The notes under the pieces: generated by a model | Told to the model about the DNA's origin: nothing | What the model saw: the letters and a program-made list of their open reading frames with translations, nothing else | The model's database searches: none | Program-made: the position numbers and the translations under genes | In this document: positions 10,969-22,115 of the stretch, in pieces | How positions within the stretch are numbered: position 1 is the first letter of the stretch | Layout: each line of letters starts with the position of its first letter | From: Anodontia alba | Taxonomy: Eukaryota > Mollusca > Bivalvia > Lucinida > Lucinidae | Direction: 5' to 3' | Length of the DNA: 64,000 nucleotides | Assembly (NCBI GenBank): GCA_964016985.1 | Contig: OZ024829.1 | Coordinates: forward strand, 66,801,197 to 66,865,196

Positions 10969-12663
10969 CAAGAGGCCCACGGGCCACGATTCGCTCACCT
11001 GAGTGACATAGCCACTGCAGACATGCAGATGTTATGCAACATTTTTCCAATCCTATCATCGCAACTAATGAAAATATCATCATTTGAGCAGTTCTTAGTT
11101 TTGAAGAAGAATATATGGGCCTGACAGTCAACGGAGCATGATCATTTGAATAAACTATCAATCACATTTCAACAGAAGGATCAATGTGAAATTTGGTGGA
11201 AATTGGCTAAGTGGTTTCTGAAGAATCATGATTTATACATGAAAACAGCACAGTGGCAGGAAAATATTATAAATATAAATCAGATGATGGCCATCTTAGA
11301 TTTCCAATCAGAACAATTTTAACTACTGCTGATCTACAAGTCACTTCGATACTTTCAATATAAATGTATATGGCCAATACAAATGGGGAAGCAAATTTGA
11401 CCTTGGAGGTAAAAAGGTTAAATGTCAACATAGAATCATCATTTTAGCAATTTTGGTAGATCTCCTGTCCTCCATAATTTGTGCAAAGATCTTTCATTCT
11501 CTTGCCCATGGAGGCTCCGCATGAAATTTGAGCAGCACTGGCCCGGAGGCGTCAGAGGAAAAGCCATTTGAAATTATCAACATTTTTTCCATACAAATGT
11601 ATGGGGCCCATACAAATGCATACAGAAGCAAACTTGACCTCGCCGTAAAAAGGTTAAATGTCAATGTATGACAATTATTTTAGCAACTTTGGTAGACCGC
11701 CCATTCAAGATGATATATGCAAAGATTCAGCCACAAGCCATCCTCGGTTTTGGAGAAAAAGATTTTTAAATGTTTTTTCCCATACAAATGCATAAGGAAG
11801 CAAACTTGACCTTGCCGTAAAAAGGTCAAATGTCAATGTATGACCATTATTTTAGCAACATTGGTAGACCCCCTGTCCCCGATGATTTATGCAAACATTC
11901 AGCCCCAAAGCATCCTCGGTTCTAGAGAAGAAGATTTTTAAAGGTTTTTACCATATATGGGCATGGCGGCCATCTTGGTCAACGAACCGTGACCATTTTA
12001 GCAATCTTTTGTTCCCCCTACCTAAGGAGGCTCCATATGAAATTTGAGCAAAATTGGCCCAGAGGCTCCAGAGGAGAAGTTGTTTGAAATTCTGAACATT
12101 TTTCCCATACAAATGCATAAGGAAGCAAAATTGACCTTACCGTAAAAAGGTCAAATGTTAATGTACGACCATTATTTTAGCAATTTTGGTAGCCCTCCTG
12201 TTCCCGAAGATATATGCAGAGATTCAGCCATAAGGCATGCTCGGTTTTGGAGAAGAAGATTTTTAAAGGTTTTTCCCATACAAACTCATAGGGAAGCAAA
12301 CTTGACCTTGCGTAAAAAGGTCAAACGTCAACATACGACAATTCTTTTAGCAATTTTGGTAGACCTCCCGTCCCCGATGATTCCTGCAAAGGTTCAGCCC
12401 CAAGGCTTTCTCTGTTCTGGAGAAGAAGATTTTTAAAGGTTTTTACCATATATGGGCATGGCAGCCATCTTGGTCAATGGACCTCAACCATTTTAGCAAT
12501 TTTTCGTTCCCCCACCCTAAGGAGGCTCCATATGAAATTTGAGCAAAATTGGCTCAGCGGCTTCAGAGAAGAAGTTGTTTGAAAATGTTAACGGACGGAC
12601 GGACGGACGACGGACGAAAAGTGATCACAATAGCTCATCCTGAGCAGAGCTCAGGTGAGCTAA
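10969..12663 (+). mobile_element. E1: Helitron-like non-autonomous element with central repeats
   Basis: It starts CAAGAGGCCCACGGGCC after an A, with a 5' hairpin GGCCC/GGGCC and box GCTCACCTGAG. It ends with hairpin TGAGCAGAGCTCA, box CTCAGGTGAGC and CTAA. The 11-base boxes are exact reverse complements. After the 5' box comes the conserved block CACTGCAGACATGCAGATGT shared with E4, E5, E7, E9 and E11. The centre holds ~170 bp units (CATACAAATGCATA, TTGACCTTGCCGTAAAAAGG, GATTTTTAAAGGTTTTT) shared with the 3' half of E2. A GGACGGACGGACGACGGACG run precedes the 3' hairpin. No protein is encoded. Confidence 0.8.
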
Positions 12664-14200
12664 AAAAACACACAAAAAAAATAGTGTTTCATCCTAATGC
12701 CGGGTCGAGGCCCAGCACATCCAACTTCAGCAGACTGAGCACGTTAGAATTACAATGAACATTAGAGATCTTTTTAAAATTATATAAACAAATTACAACA
12801 GCGAGAAAAATGTGCAATCAAGCGCAGTCTGTCCCTTTTATACTTACTGTAATAATATAATCCCAAGAGCTGGGTCAGACAGGTCTGAGCAAACAGTGTA
12901 GACCCAGAGCAGATGCTGCAAAATACTTGGCTCCTGATCAGCATCTACACTGTACCAGCAATATAAAAGATGTAGTAAAATAGACTTGTTCAAATTTTAG
13001 GACCAGTATGGTAAGGCAATAAGGTATCCCAATACTAAGGATAAATATGGTAACAGCAAGTATTGATTTTGTCACACGTCAATTAAATGAGCAGTTACTT
13101 ATTTTTTACACACGGCTCAAATGGTGTTGCGATAATGAGCAGATCGCTAAAGGTGATTTCCGGCACACTGTTAGTGTTATGTATTGAGAAAAGTTTGGTT
13201 TGTTCTTATAGCTCCAGATAAGGTGTAAATTTTAAAGCTGAATATTAGAAACATGAAATATATCATGGACCTATTTTATTATGTCCTTTTGAAGTGAAAA
13301 TCAGTCTTGGACTGAAGAACTGGCATTTTCTCGAGGCCTGATGCCAATAAACCACATTTACCCTAAGCATTGGGACAGATAGGCCTGAGCAAACAGTGGA
13401 CACTGCAGAATTTGGTGTCAGATCGGGGAGAATGCAGTATCTGATCAGTCTACACTATCTGCTATTCATTCAGTATTTAACATAAACAGGTAGTCAAACT
13501 GACTAGCATTGTACCTGTTAATGGCTTAGAGGATTAAAATAGAAGGGAAGGCAATGATCAGGAATCGATACAATTATCCCACACCTCCCATCAGAGACAT
13601 CAAAGGGAAAGAAACACAAACACGAAATAACTAGACCCTAAAGGAAACATCACTAGCAGAAAGCCAAACTGACAGTTCTTTCCCACAAAGTGGCCAAATG
13701 GCTATCCAAAACAAAAAGATGTAAGCGACACACACATTCAAAGACGAACTATAACAAAAATAAACCATGACAGAAGAACCGGCTTAGGAACAGTCAGTGA
13801 AAAGTATTACTTGGGGGCTTAAATCAATTTTACGTGGCCAAAATCCTCGCCCTTACTTCTGCCGCGGTTTAGACACATAATTTGTTCAGTCCGCATGGAG
13901 GCTTCCTAACTCATCAGTGCTACATCTCCGAGAACACAAAAAATCAACTAATTACAGAGATGAAACAACAATGAGGACTCGACAGCAAGAAACAACTGAA
14001 ATGCTGGAGCAGTTAGACTCCGGTGGGCCTGACCAAAGCCTGGCCAAGAAAAGTATAGTTAATAAACTGGCTGGCTCGACATGACCTTAATAGTGTTGAC
14101 TGGGTAGTTAAACTCGAAACTAAACCAAAATTATTCAAAATTTAGGACCACTGTGGTAAAATGAAACAGAATAATATATTAGTCCTCAATTTAAAACAAG
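12664..14200. repeat. foldback repeats with GTGTAGACC core; otherwise unassigned
   Basis: Two degenerate copies (about 12876-13045 and 13365-13500) of a dispersed repeat whose core reads AGCAAACAGTGTAGACCC facing GATCAGCATCTACACTGT, flanked by GGACAGATAGGCCTGAG-type sequence. Similar copies occur at 34420-34570, 35030-35240, 46757-46855, 51145-51240 and 52545-52715. They look like MITEs whose halves are inverted. The stretch 13540-14200 holds nothing I recognise. Confidence 0.5.
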
Positions 14201-14214
14201 GTGAGACTAACATC

Positions 14215-14960
14215 TTTTGTTTTCTCCTGCAAAAAAAAATGATCTTATGTTATCAGCTGCAATAAAACTGATTTTACATCTGATGTTTTCAGTTGTTACA
14301 AAAATGATCTGTACATCTTATGTTGTAAGTTGCAATAAAACTGGTATTTACACCTTATGTTGTCAGTTGCAGCAAACTTATCTGTATACCTTATGTTTTC
14401 AGTTGCAATAAAATCAATCTGTTTACCTGATGTTTTCACTTGCCAGAAAACTGATCTTTACACATTATGTTGTCAGTTGCAATACAACTGATCTGTATAC
14501 CTTATTCAGTTGTAATAAAACTGATCTTTACACCTTATTCAGTTGTAATAAAACTGATCTGTACACCTTATTCAGTTGTAATAAAACAGATCTTTACACA
14601 TTATTCAGTTGTAATAAAACTGATCTGTACACATTATTCAGTTGTAATAAAACTGATCTTTACACCTTATTCAGTTGTAATAAAACTGATCTGTACACAT
14701 CATTCAGTTGTAATAAAACTGATCTTTACACCTTATTCAGTTTACACCTTATTCAGTTGCAAAAACTGATCTGTACACCTTATTCAGTTGTAATAAAACT
14801 GATCTTTACACCTTATTCAGTTGCAAAAACTGATCTGTACACCTTATTCAGTTGTAATAAAACAGACCTTTACACCTTATTCAGGTGCAACATTTTGGTG
14901 TCAGATTATTCAGTTGCAACAAACTGATTTGTACACATTACATTTTCAGTTGTAATAAAA
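14215..14960. repeat. 33 bp minisatellite
   Basis: Tandem units of CAGTTGTAATAAAACTGATC then TTTACACCTTATT (33 bp), preceded by longer diverged units (CTTATGTTGTCAGTTGCAA). Because 33 is a multiple of three, all frames stay open and spell an 11-residue repeat, giving spurious frames at 14430-14927 and 14467-14769. Confidence 0.92.
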
Positions 14961-15107
14961 CACATATGTATCTGTTAGTCAGGATGGTGTTGCACAATTC
15001 ATGGCATGTGTACTTTTAAACCAAGAAATAAATATGAGAGAAGTCTGTAATTCATCCATAAATGATACCTAAGTCACAATGTAAGATAATGTAACTTATG
15101 ATGTGAG

Positions 15108-15252
15108 CCCAGTGAAGACTCAGATCAGCCTGTACATCCACACCATTTTATCAGCCTTCCCAGAATCCTGATCGGATATCCAAGTCTTCTTCCAAGGGAC
15201 AATGATGACAGTTCAGACTGCAGATGTGAGGCTGATTTGAGTCTTCACTGGG
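15108..15252. mobile_element. 145 bp MITE with 24 bp terminal inverted repeats
   Basis: It begins CCCAGTGAAGACTCAGATCA and ends with the reverse complement (TGATTTGAGTCTTCACTGGG) with one mismatch over 24 bp. The target duplication is not clear. No coding capacity. Superfamily unassigned. Confidence 0.65.
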
Positions 15253-15263
15253 TGATAAATAAA

Positions 15264-15402
15264 GATTATTATATGGCAATTTTCATATCATACCCCATAT
15301 CAACCCAAGACACCCACATCAGCCGGAGGGCCGAAGGTCCAAGGGCTGATATGGGTCAAGGGTTGATATGGGGTATGATATGAAAATTGTCATATCATAA
15401 TC
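15264..15402. repeat. palindromic foldback repeat
   Basis: Left arm AATTTTCATATCATACCCCA and its reverse complement TGGGGTATGATATGAAAATT on the right pair over roughly 55 bp, including CATCAGCC/GGCTGATATG nearer the centre. Next to it (15630-15735) are two copies of a TGATATGGG...GGGCAAAAAA...TATCACCCAC repeat with the same GATATGGG flavour. Confidence 0.6.
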
Positions 15403-15989
15403 TATTTAGCATACATTTTTCTTTGTGACAAGTTTGCCTATTTCGTATTATTTTCAACTATAAATGAACACATGAATAAAAGGAAACTGTGACAATGTTT
15501 TTTTTTTGTCCCGACAACATCCTTTTGTTTTGACAAGATGGGGGCTGATGACTAGTCACGCTGACAATGTGTTTACAGAATAGAACAGAACAGTCAAAAG
15601 CAAGACTGCCAAGTGCTCAGAATGTAGTGATATGGGTTTTTTGCCTGGGCAAAAAAGCCGTATCACCCACTTGACCTGGTGATATGGGGTTTTTGCTTGG
15701 GCAAAAAATCTGTATCACCCACATGACCTATTATCACACCTTTTGCGCTCCACAAGAGTGATATGTGCTTGAAAGCCATGTTTGTATCACATATGCAAAA
15801 TGAACATATTTTCTAGTAAATGAATGATAAGGAACTTTATCTTATGTTGTAGCTGACTGATCCTTAATTCAGAATGGGCAAAAATTGAAATAGCCTGGAT
15901 GGGCGATTACGATATTAGCTGTGTTGTTAAGCAAATAAATTTCCCCCAAAATACATTAATTCTGAGGTCATCCCCTGTGTGTGACTCAT

Positions 15990-16155
15990 AGCTCCAGATA
16001 AGGCATTTTATCCAACCTAAAAGTATTGACGAAAACATAAGCTGTGTGTACTCATTAGAAGTGCCTTGCTGATGTGCTTTTAGTGAGAATCCACAACTTA
16101 TGTTTTTGTAGAGAAAAAAGAGTTACCTAATAACTCCTTATCTAGAGCTCCTGGA
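15990..16155. repeat. foldback MITE, CAAAAACATAAG family
   Basis: Outer arms ATAGCTCCAGATAAGG and CCTTATCTAGAGCT, inner arms GAAAACATAAGCTGTG and CCACAACTTATGTTTTTG, with a centre like CTCATTAGAAGTGCC. Related copies lie at 33995-34105 and 35800-35950. No coding capacity. Confidence 0.55.
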
Positions 16156-17140
16156 AAAATGATTTGTAAAATGTCATTGACCCTGTTATAACAATATAAA
16201 GTTACATATTGCCTGATTTGGGAACCTATTGGTCTGTAGTTTTGAGAAATATTAAATTACCAAAGGAATCAATAAGCACCATAAAGTATATTATCAGTGT
16301 AGATACTATTCCTAGAGATGAGATGACAGTTTTATGACCTGGAGGAGGCAACTACCATCACAGCCAGTATCAAAGAAACAATAATGACAGGCAAAGGCAA
16401 TATAGAACAGATGATTTTGTCTTTAATCTTTAGCCAGCTGAATTTTAACAGCCACAAGTGACATCTAAAATATTTTTTCTTGATTTTCCAGGCGATAAGG
16501 CTTGACATCATACTACCAAGACCATTTTCATGAAAAGTTCAGCCATATTTCTGCAGAAATTAGAAAACTATCATAAAAGAGTTCTTTAACAATATCATGA
16601 TTTAATTCATGTATATAACCCAGGGGCAGGGGCAGATAACCCCCATAGGATAATACTATAAATGTAACTGAAGGGTTTTACTACTTTAATCATACACTGT
16701 AAGTTTTAACCATTAGTCTTAAATACATTTTGAGAAAACTTTCCCCATACAAATGTACAGAAAAGCAAATTTGACCTTGCCATAAAAAGGTCAGAAGTCA
16801 ACTGAAGAATAGGACTTTTAACAAACTTGGCAGACCTAACATCCCCCATGTTATTTGCAAGGATTTAAGAGCAAAGTGTTATTGGTTTTGGAGAGGACTT
16901 GAGGTGACTGAAATAAAGCTTGGCAACAATGTTCCTTTGTGGATTCCCTACCTATAAACTGACAAAGATATTCCAGTTACACTTGGCACAAATCTGCCCT
17001 GGGTGATTTTCTACGAAGCATGTGCTTTTTATTCCAATCTATTGTTTTAAAATATAAAGTCTGAATGGATATAACTGGAACTAGAATTCTGAGAATTGGA
17101 TGTGTCGCCTGCAATAAGTGCTAAACATCTGATATGAAAA
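16156..17140. other. no gene recognised; degenerate element fragment
   Basis: AT-rich sequence. At about 16740-16910 there is a decayed piece of the E1/E2 central repeat (CATACAAATGTACAG, TTGACCTTGCCATAAAAAGG). Nothing else is supported. Confidence 0.4.
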
Positions 17141-20100
17141 CATGAGGCCCACAGGCCACAACTCGCTCACCTGAATGAAACCGCCACTGCAGATATGCAG
17201 ATGGCATGCAACATTTTTCCAATACTCTTATGACAAGGCAACGGCTTAAACAGTTTTTGAGATATCTTACTTTCAAGGTTAAAATGCTGAAATTTTCAGA
17301 ATGCCATAAGTAAAAAAAAGTTCAGATATTTTTCAGAAGTCATTTGGTTCATCTACTTATCCTGTCCTTTAAAGGTTTTCTTTTCTATTTTTAGCTCTGG
17401 CAACCATTTTGTTCAGCAGAGCAGAACCATCTTAGCAATTTTGGCAAAGGGGCATAAGACGAACATTGTGAAATTATTTTGAAATCTTGCCACTGGCCAC
17501 GGAGATGTCGTTTAAAGGTTTTTCTATTTTTAGCTCTGGTGACCACTTTGTTCAGCAGAGAAGAACCATTTTGGCAATTTTGGTAAGGGGGGATAAGAGG
17601 AACATTTCTGTGAAATCATTTTGAAATCAGGCCACTGGCCAAGGAGATGTTTAAGTTTTTTTCTATTTTTAGCTCTGGCAGCCATTTTGTTCAGCCGAGC
17701 AGAACTTTTTAGCAATTTTGGTAAAGGGCTATAAGGCCATAATAAATTGTTAGATTCTCATTAATTTTTTTTTTCAAAATGGGGGCGGGGGGTGAAATTT
17801 TATTTTTTATTTTTCCAGACTACACAGAAATCGGAGATGGGTGGCTGAAATTTATATTGATTTCTGCAAACCACATGTATTTGGTGAATAGAGAATACTT
17901 TTTCATATTTCCAATGCATTATGAAAAAAAACAACAAATGTTGTGTGTAATAATCAGAACAGCCTTGAAAGAGCAACTACAGAGCTGAAGAAAGTTAATA
18001 TATCTATAATCAAATACCCACTTTTTTTCAGTTTCTCTGAGAACACTGTTGGACAAAATAAAAGTCAATTTATTCTGTTCTGTGAGATTTTTCCTTTCTG
18101 TCAAACGCTCTCTCTTTTGTATAAACGGTTTTTACCTGTCAGACACAGTTCACAAACAGCATGTATTTTTTTTATCTCCCAGCAATTGCCTCGATTCTTG
18201 CCGACTGGGAAACGGCACCGCTTTATCAATCGGCCCTGAATTAAATACATTGTTGGGGTTGAGAAGATTTTGGGTATCACTGGCTTTAAATCAATACCAG
18301 TCGTTTATTACAGTTTAATTGGCAATGATTTTCACGATCACAAACGCTATTTTCAAAGTGTTTTTATCTGGATTCGAAAATGAAAGTAGAAATTGACTGG
18401 TTAAAGCGCATTTGCAACAGGGATCCAGTACACCTCGAACAACAGCGGATATTGATCATAGTTAAACGAACAATTTTGTGTTGGTAATTACACCGGAAGT
18501 ATGTAATTAGTTGTCGTATATGCGCAATTTGCATATTTAATGTAGATTTATGTGTAACGGAACTTGCCGATCGGCAAACCGTGAGATTTTTGATAAAAAA
18601 AAAAAAAAATACCGGAACATCGGAGCAGTACTCGTACTTACGAAAAAAACATCAATAAAAAAAATCGACGCTGGGGGGGGGGGGGGGGGGGGGGGGGGTA
18701 AAAAATCGAGGCGGGCGGTAATGAGAATCTAACAATTAATTTATTATGGCCTAAGAGAAACACTTCTGTGAAATTACTTTGAAATCAGGACACTGGCTGC
18801 GGAGGAGATGTCTTTTAAAGGTTTTTCTAATTTTAGCTCTGGCTACCATTTTGTTCAGCCAAGCGGAGCCATTTTAGAAATTTTGGTTGAGGGCCATTGG
18901 TGGAATACTTCTGTGCAAATGATTTTAAAACCAGGGAATTGGCCAAGGACAAGATGTCGTTTGAAGATTTTGTATTTTTTAGCTCTGGCGGCCATCTTGT
19001 TCAATGGAGCAGAACCATTGCGGCCATCTTGGATTTTCTATCAACACAATTTTAGCTTGTTTCGATCCAGAAGTCATCCTGTTGCTAAAGAGCAAGTTTC
19101 GGCTCAAAGCGATCTAAGGTTTCAGAAGAGATGCTGAAAATTGATTTTCAAGATGGCAGCTGTGGTGGCCATCTTGGATTTTCTATCAGCTCATTTAGCT
19201 ACTTTGTGTCTCATAAGCGCCCTAATTCTCATCATCAAGTTTCGATTCAACTAGAGTATAGAGGAACTGTCCAAAATATGAATTCTCACATTTTTCCCAT
19301 ATAAATGTATAGGGCCCATACAAATGCATGGGAAAATAATTTGACCTTGCCGTAAAAATGTCCAATGTCAACGTAGGACCATCATTTTAGCAATTTTGGT
19401 AGATCTCCTGTCCCTGAGGATTTGTGCAAAGGTAAGGCCCCAGGGCTTATTTGGTTCTGGAGTAGAAGATTTTTAAAGGTTTTTACCATATATGGGCATG
19501 GCAGCCATCTTGGTCAATGAACCGCGACCATTTTAGCAATCTTTCGTTCCCCCCAACTTAAGGAGGTTCCACATGAAATTTGAGCAACATTGGCCCAGAG
19601 GCTTCAGAGGAGAAGTCATCTGAAATTCTCAACATATTTCCCATACAAATGCATAGGGGAGCAAACTAGACCTCCCTCTAAAAAGGTCAATGTACAACCA
19701 TCATTTTAGCAACTTTGGTAGACCTCCCGTCCCTGATGATTTGTGCAAAGATTCAGCCCCAAGGCATCCTCTGTTCTGGAGAAGAAGATTTTTAAAGGTT
19801 TTTACCATATATGGGCATGGCGGCCATCTTGGTCAATGGACCGCAACCATTTTAGCAACTTTTCGTTCCCCCAACCTAAGGCGGCTCTACATGAAATTTG
19901 AGCAACATCGGCCCAGAGGCTTCAGAGGAGAAGTCATTTGAAATTCTGAACATATTTCCCATACAAATGTATGGTGCCCATACAAATGCACAGGGAAGCA
20001 AAACTGATCTCGCTTTAAAAAGGTCAAACATCAATGTACAACAATTATTTTAGAAACTTTGGTAGACCTCTCATCCCCAATGATTTGTGCAAAGATACAG

Positions 20101-20370
20101 CCCCAAGGCATCCTCGGTTATGGAGAAGAAGATTTTTAAAGGTTTTTACCATATATGGGCATGGCGGCCATCTTGGTCAATGGACCATGACCATTTTAGC
20201 AATTTTACGTTCCCCCAATCTAAGGAGGCTCCATATGAAATTTGAGCAAAACTGGCTCAGCGGCTTCAGAGGAGAAGTCGTTTGAAAATGTTAACGGACG
20301 GACGGACGAAAGGACGATGGACGAAAAGTGATCACAATAGCTCATCCTGAGCATAGCTCAGGTGAGCTAA
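17141..20370 (+). mobile_element. E2: Helitron-like element, split by a TIR element
   Basis: 5' end CATGAGGCCCACAGGCC with box CGCTCACCTGA; 3' end hairpin TGAGCATAGCTCA, box GGTGAGC and CTAA. The left half contains ~145 bp units with TTTTAGCTCTGGCGGCCATT and TTCAGCAGAGCAGAACCATT. The right half contains the E1-type ~170 bp units (ATATGGGCATGGCGGCCATC). The element is interrupted by 17735-18751. A GGACGGACGGACGAAAGGAC run precedes the 3' hairpin. Having two unlike repeat families in one element suggests recombination between elements. Confidence 0.75.
17735..18751. mobile_element. 1 kb TIR element with TAA target duplication (Harbinger/Tourist-like)
   Basis: Left end GGCCATAATAAATTGTTAG and TTCTCATTA; right end TAATGAGAATCTAACAATTA and ATTTATTATGGCC. 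These form ~29-33 bp inverted repeats differing by a 4 bp gap. TAA flanks both sides (17732-17734 and 18752-18754), and removing it restores an E2 repeat unit (GGGCTATAA then GAGAAACAC). A 3 bp TAA duplication with GG-starting TIRs is typical of PIF/Harbinger MITEs (family knowledge). No transposase is encoded. A run of 26 G (18673-18698) lies near the right end. Confidence 0.7.
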
Positions 20371-22115
20371 ATACACAAACAAGAGGACCATGATGGTCCT
20401 ATATCGCTCACCTGAGCAAACAGATCTGCATACTTACTGTTGAAATTTCAGCCAAGTTCACTGCTCTAAGATTTTTGTATAAATTTTATAGCACCAACCC
20501 CCCACCCCCGGCCATGTTTTTTTTTTAACGCATCTTGACGACTTGAACTGAATCTTAAAAGAGGGTCACCAAAGGAACATTTCTGCCAAGTTATATTGAA
20601 ATTGGTCCAGTGGTTTAAAGTGTTTTATATAGCTATAAAGCCCTACCCCCTGCCATGTTCTTTGACGATTCATGACAGCTTGAACAAACTTGGTAGATGG
20701 TCACCAAGGGAACATTCCTGCCAAGTTATATTGAAATCTGTTCAGTAGTTTCTGACAAGAAGATTTTTAAAGTTTTCTATTTAGATATATAGGGAAAATA
20801 AGCCCCACCCCATGGCAGCCATGTTTTTTGATTAATCAGGATTGCTTAAACAATCTTGGTAGAGGGTCACCAAAGCAACATTCCAGCCAAGTAATATTGA
20901 AATCAGTCAGGGGGTATTTGACAAGAAGAATTTTAAAGTTTTCTATGCAGATATATACAAAAAATAAGCCCCGCCCCCTGGAGGCCATGGTTTTCGACGT
21001 ATCATGAAGGCTTGAACAATCTTGGTAGAAGGTCACCAAAGCAACATTCCTGCCAAGTTACATTGAACACGGTCCAACTGTTTCTTACGAGAAGATTTTT
21101 AAAGTTTTCTATATAGATATATAGGGAAAATAAGCCCCGCCCCCTAGCGACCATGTTTTTTGATGAATCATGACGGCTTGAACTACCTTGGTAGAGGGTC
21201 ACAAAAGAAACATTCCTGCCAAGTTGTATTGAAATCGGTCCATTGGTTTCTGAAAAGAAGATTTTTAAAGTTTTATATTTAGATATATACGGAAAATAAG
21301 CCCCGCCCCCCGGCAGCCATGTTTTTTGACGAATCATGATTACTTGAACAATCTTGGTAGAGGGTCACCAAGGGAACATTTCTGCCAAGTTATATGAAAT
21401 CGGTCCAGTGGTTTCTGACAAGAAGAGTTTTAAAGTTTTCTATATAGATATTTAAGGAAAATAAGCCCCGCCCCCTGGCGGCCACGTTTTTTGACGAATC
21501 ATGACGGCTTGAACACTCTTGATAGAGGGTTACATAAGAAACATTCCTGCAAAGTTATATTGAAATCGGGCCAGTGGTTTCTGAAAAGAAGATCATTAAA
21601 GTTTTCTATATAGATATGTAGGGAAAATAAGCCCCGCCCCCTAGCTGCCATATTTTTTGACAAATTATAACGGCATGAACAATTTTGGTAAAGGTCACCA
21701 AGGAAACATTTCTGCAAAGTTATATTGAAATCGGTCCAGTGGTTTCTGACGACAAGATTTTTTCAAGTTTTCTATATAGATATATAGGGAAAATTAGCCC
21801 CGCTAGCGGCCATGTTTTTTGACAAATCATGACGGCTTGAACAATCTTGTTAGAGGGTCACTAAAGAAACATTTCTGCCAAGTTATATTGAAATCAGTCC
21901 AGTCATTTATGACAAGAAGATTTTTAAAGTTTTCTATGTAGATATATAGGGAAAATAAACCCCGCCCCCTGGCGGCAAAGTTTTTTGACGAATCATGACG
22001 GCTTGAACAATCTTGGTAGAGGATCAAGGAAGGAACATTTCTGCAAAATTATATTAAAATCGGTCCTGTGGTTTCTGATAAGAAGAAGATTTTTAAAGTT
22101 TTCTATATAGATATA

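Noticed and set aside
14430..14927. 165-codon open frame with an 11-residue repeat
   Set aside because: It is the translation of a 33 bp minisatellite; other frames are open too for the same reason.
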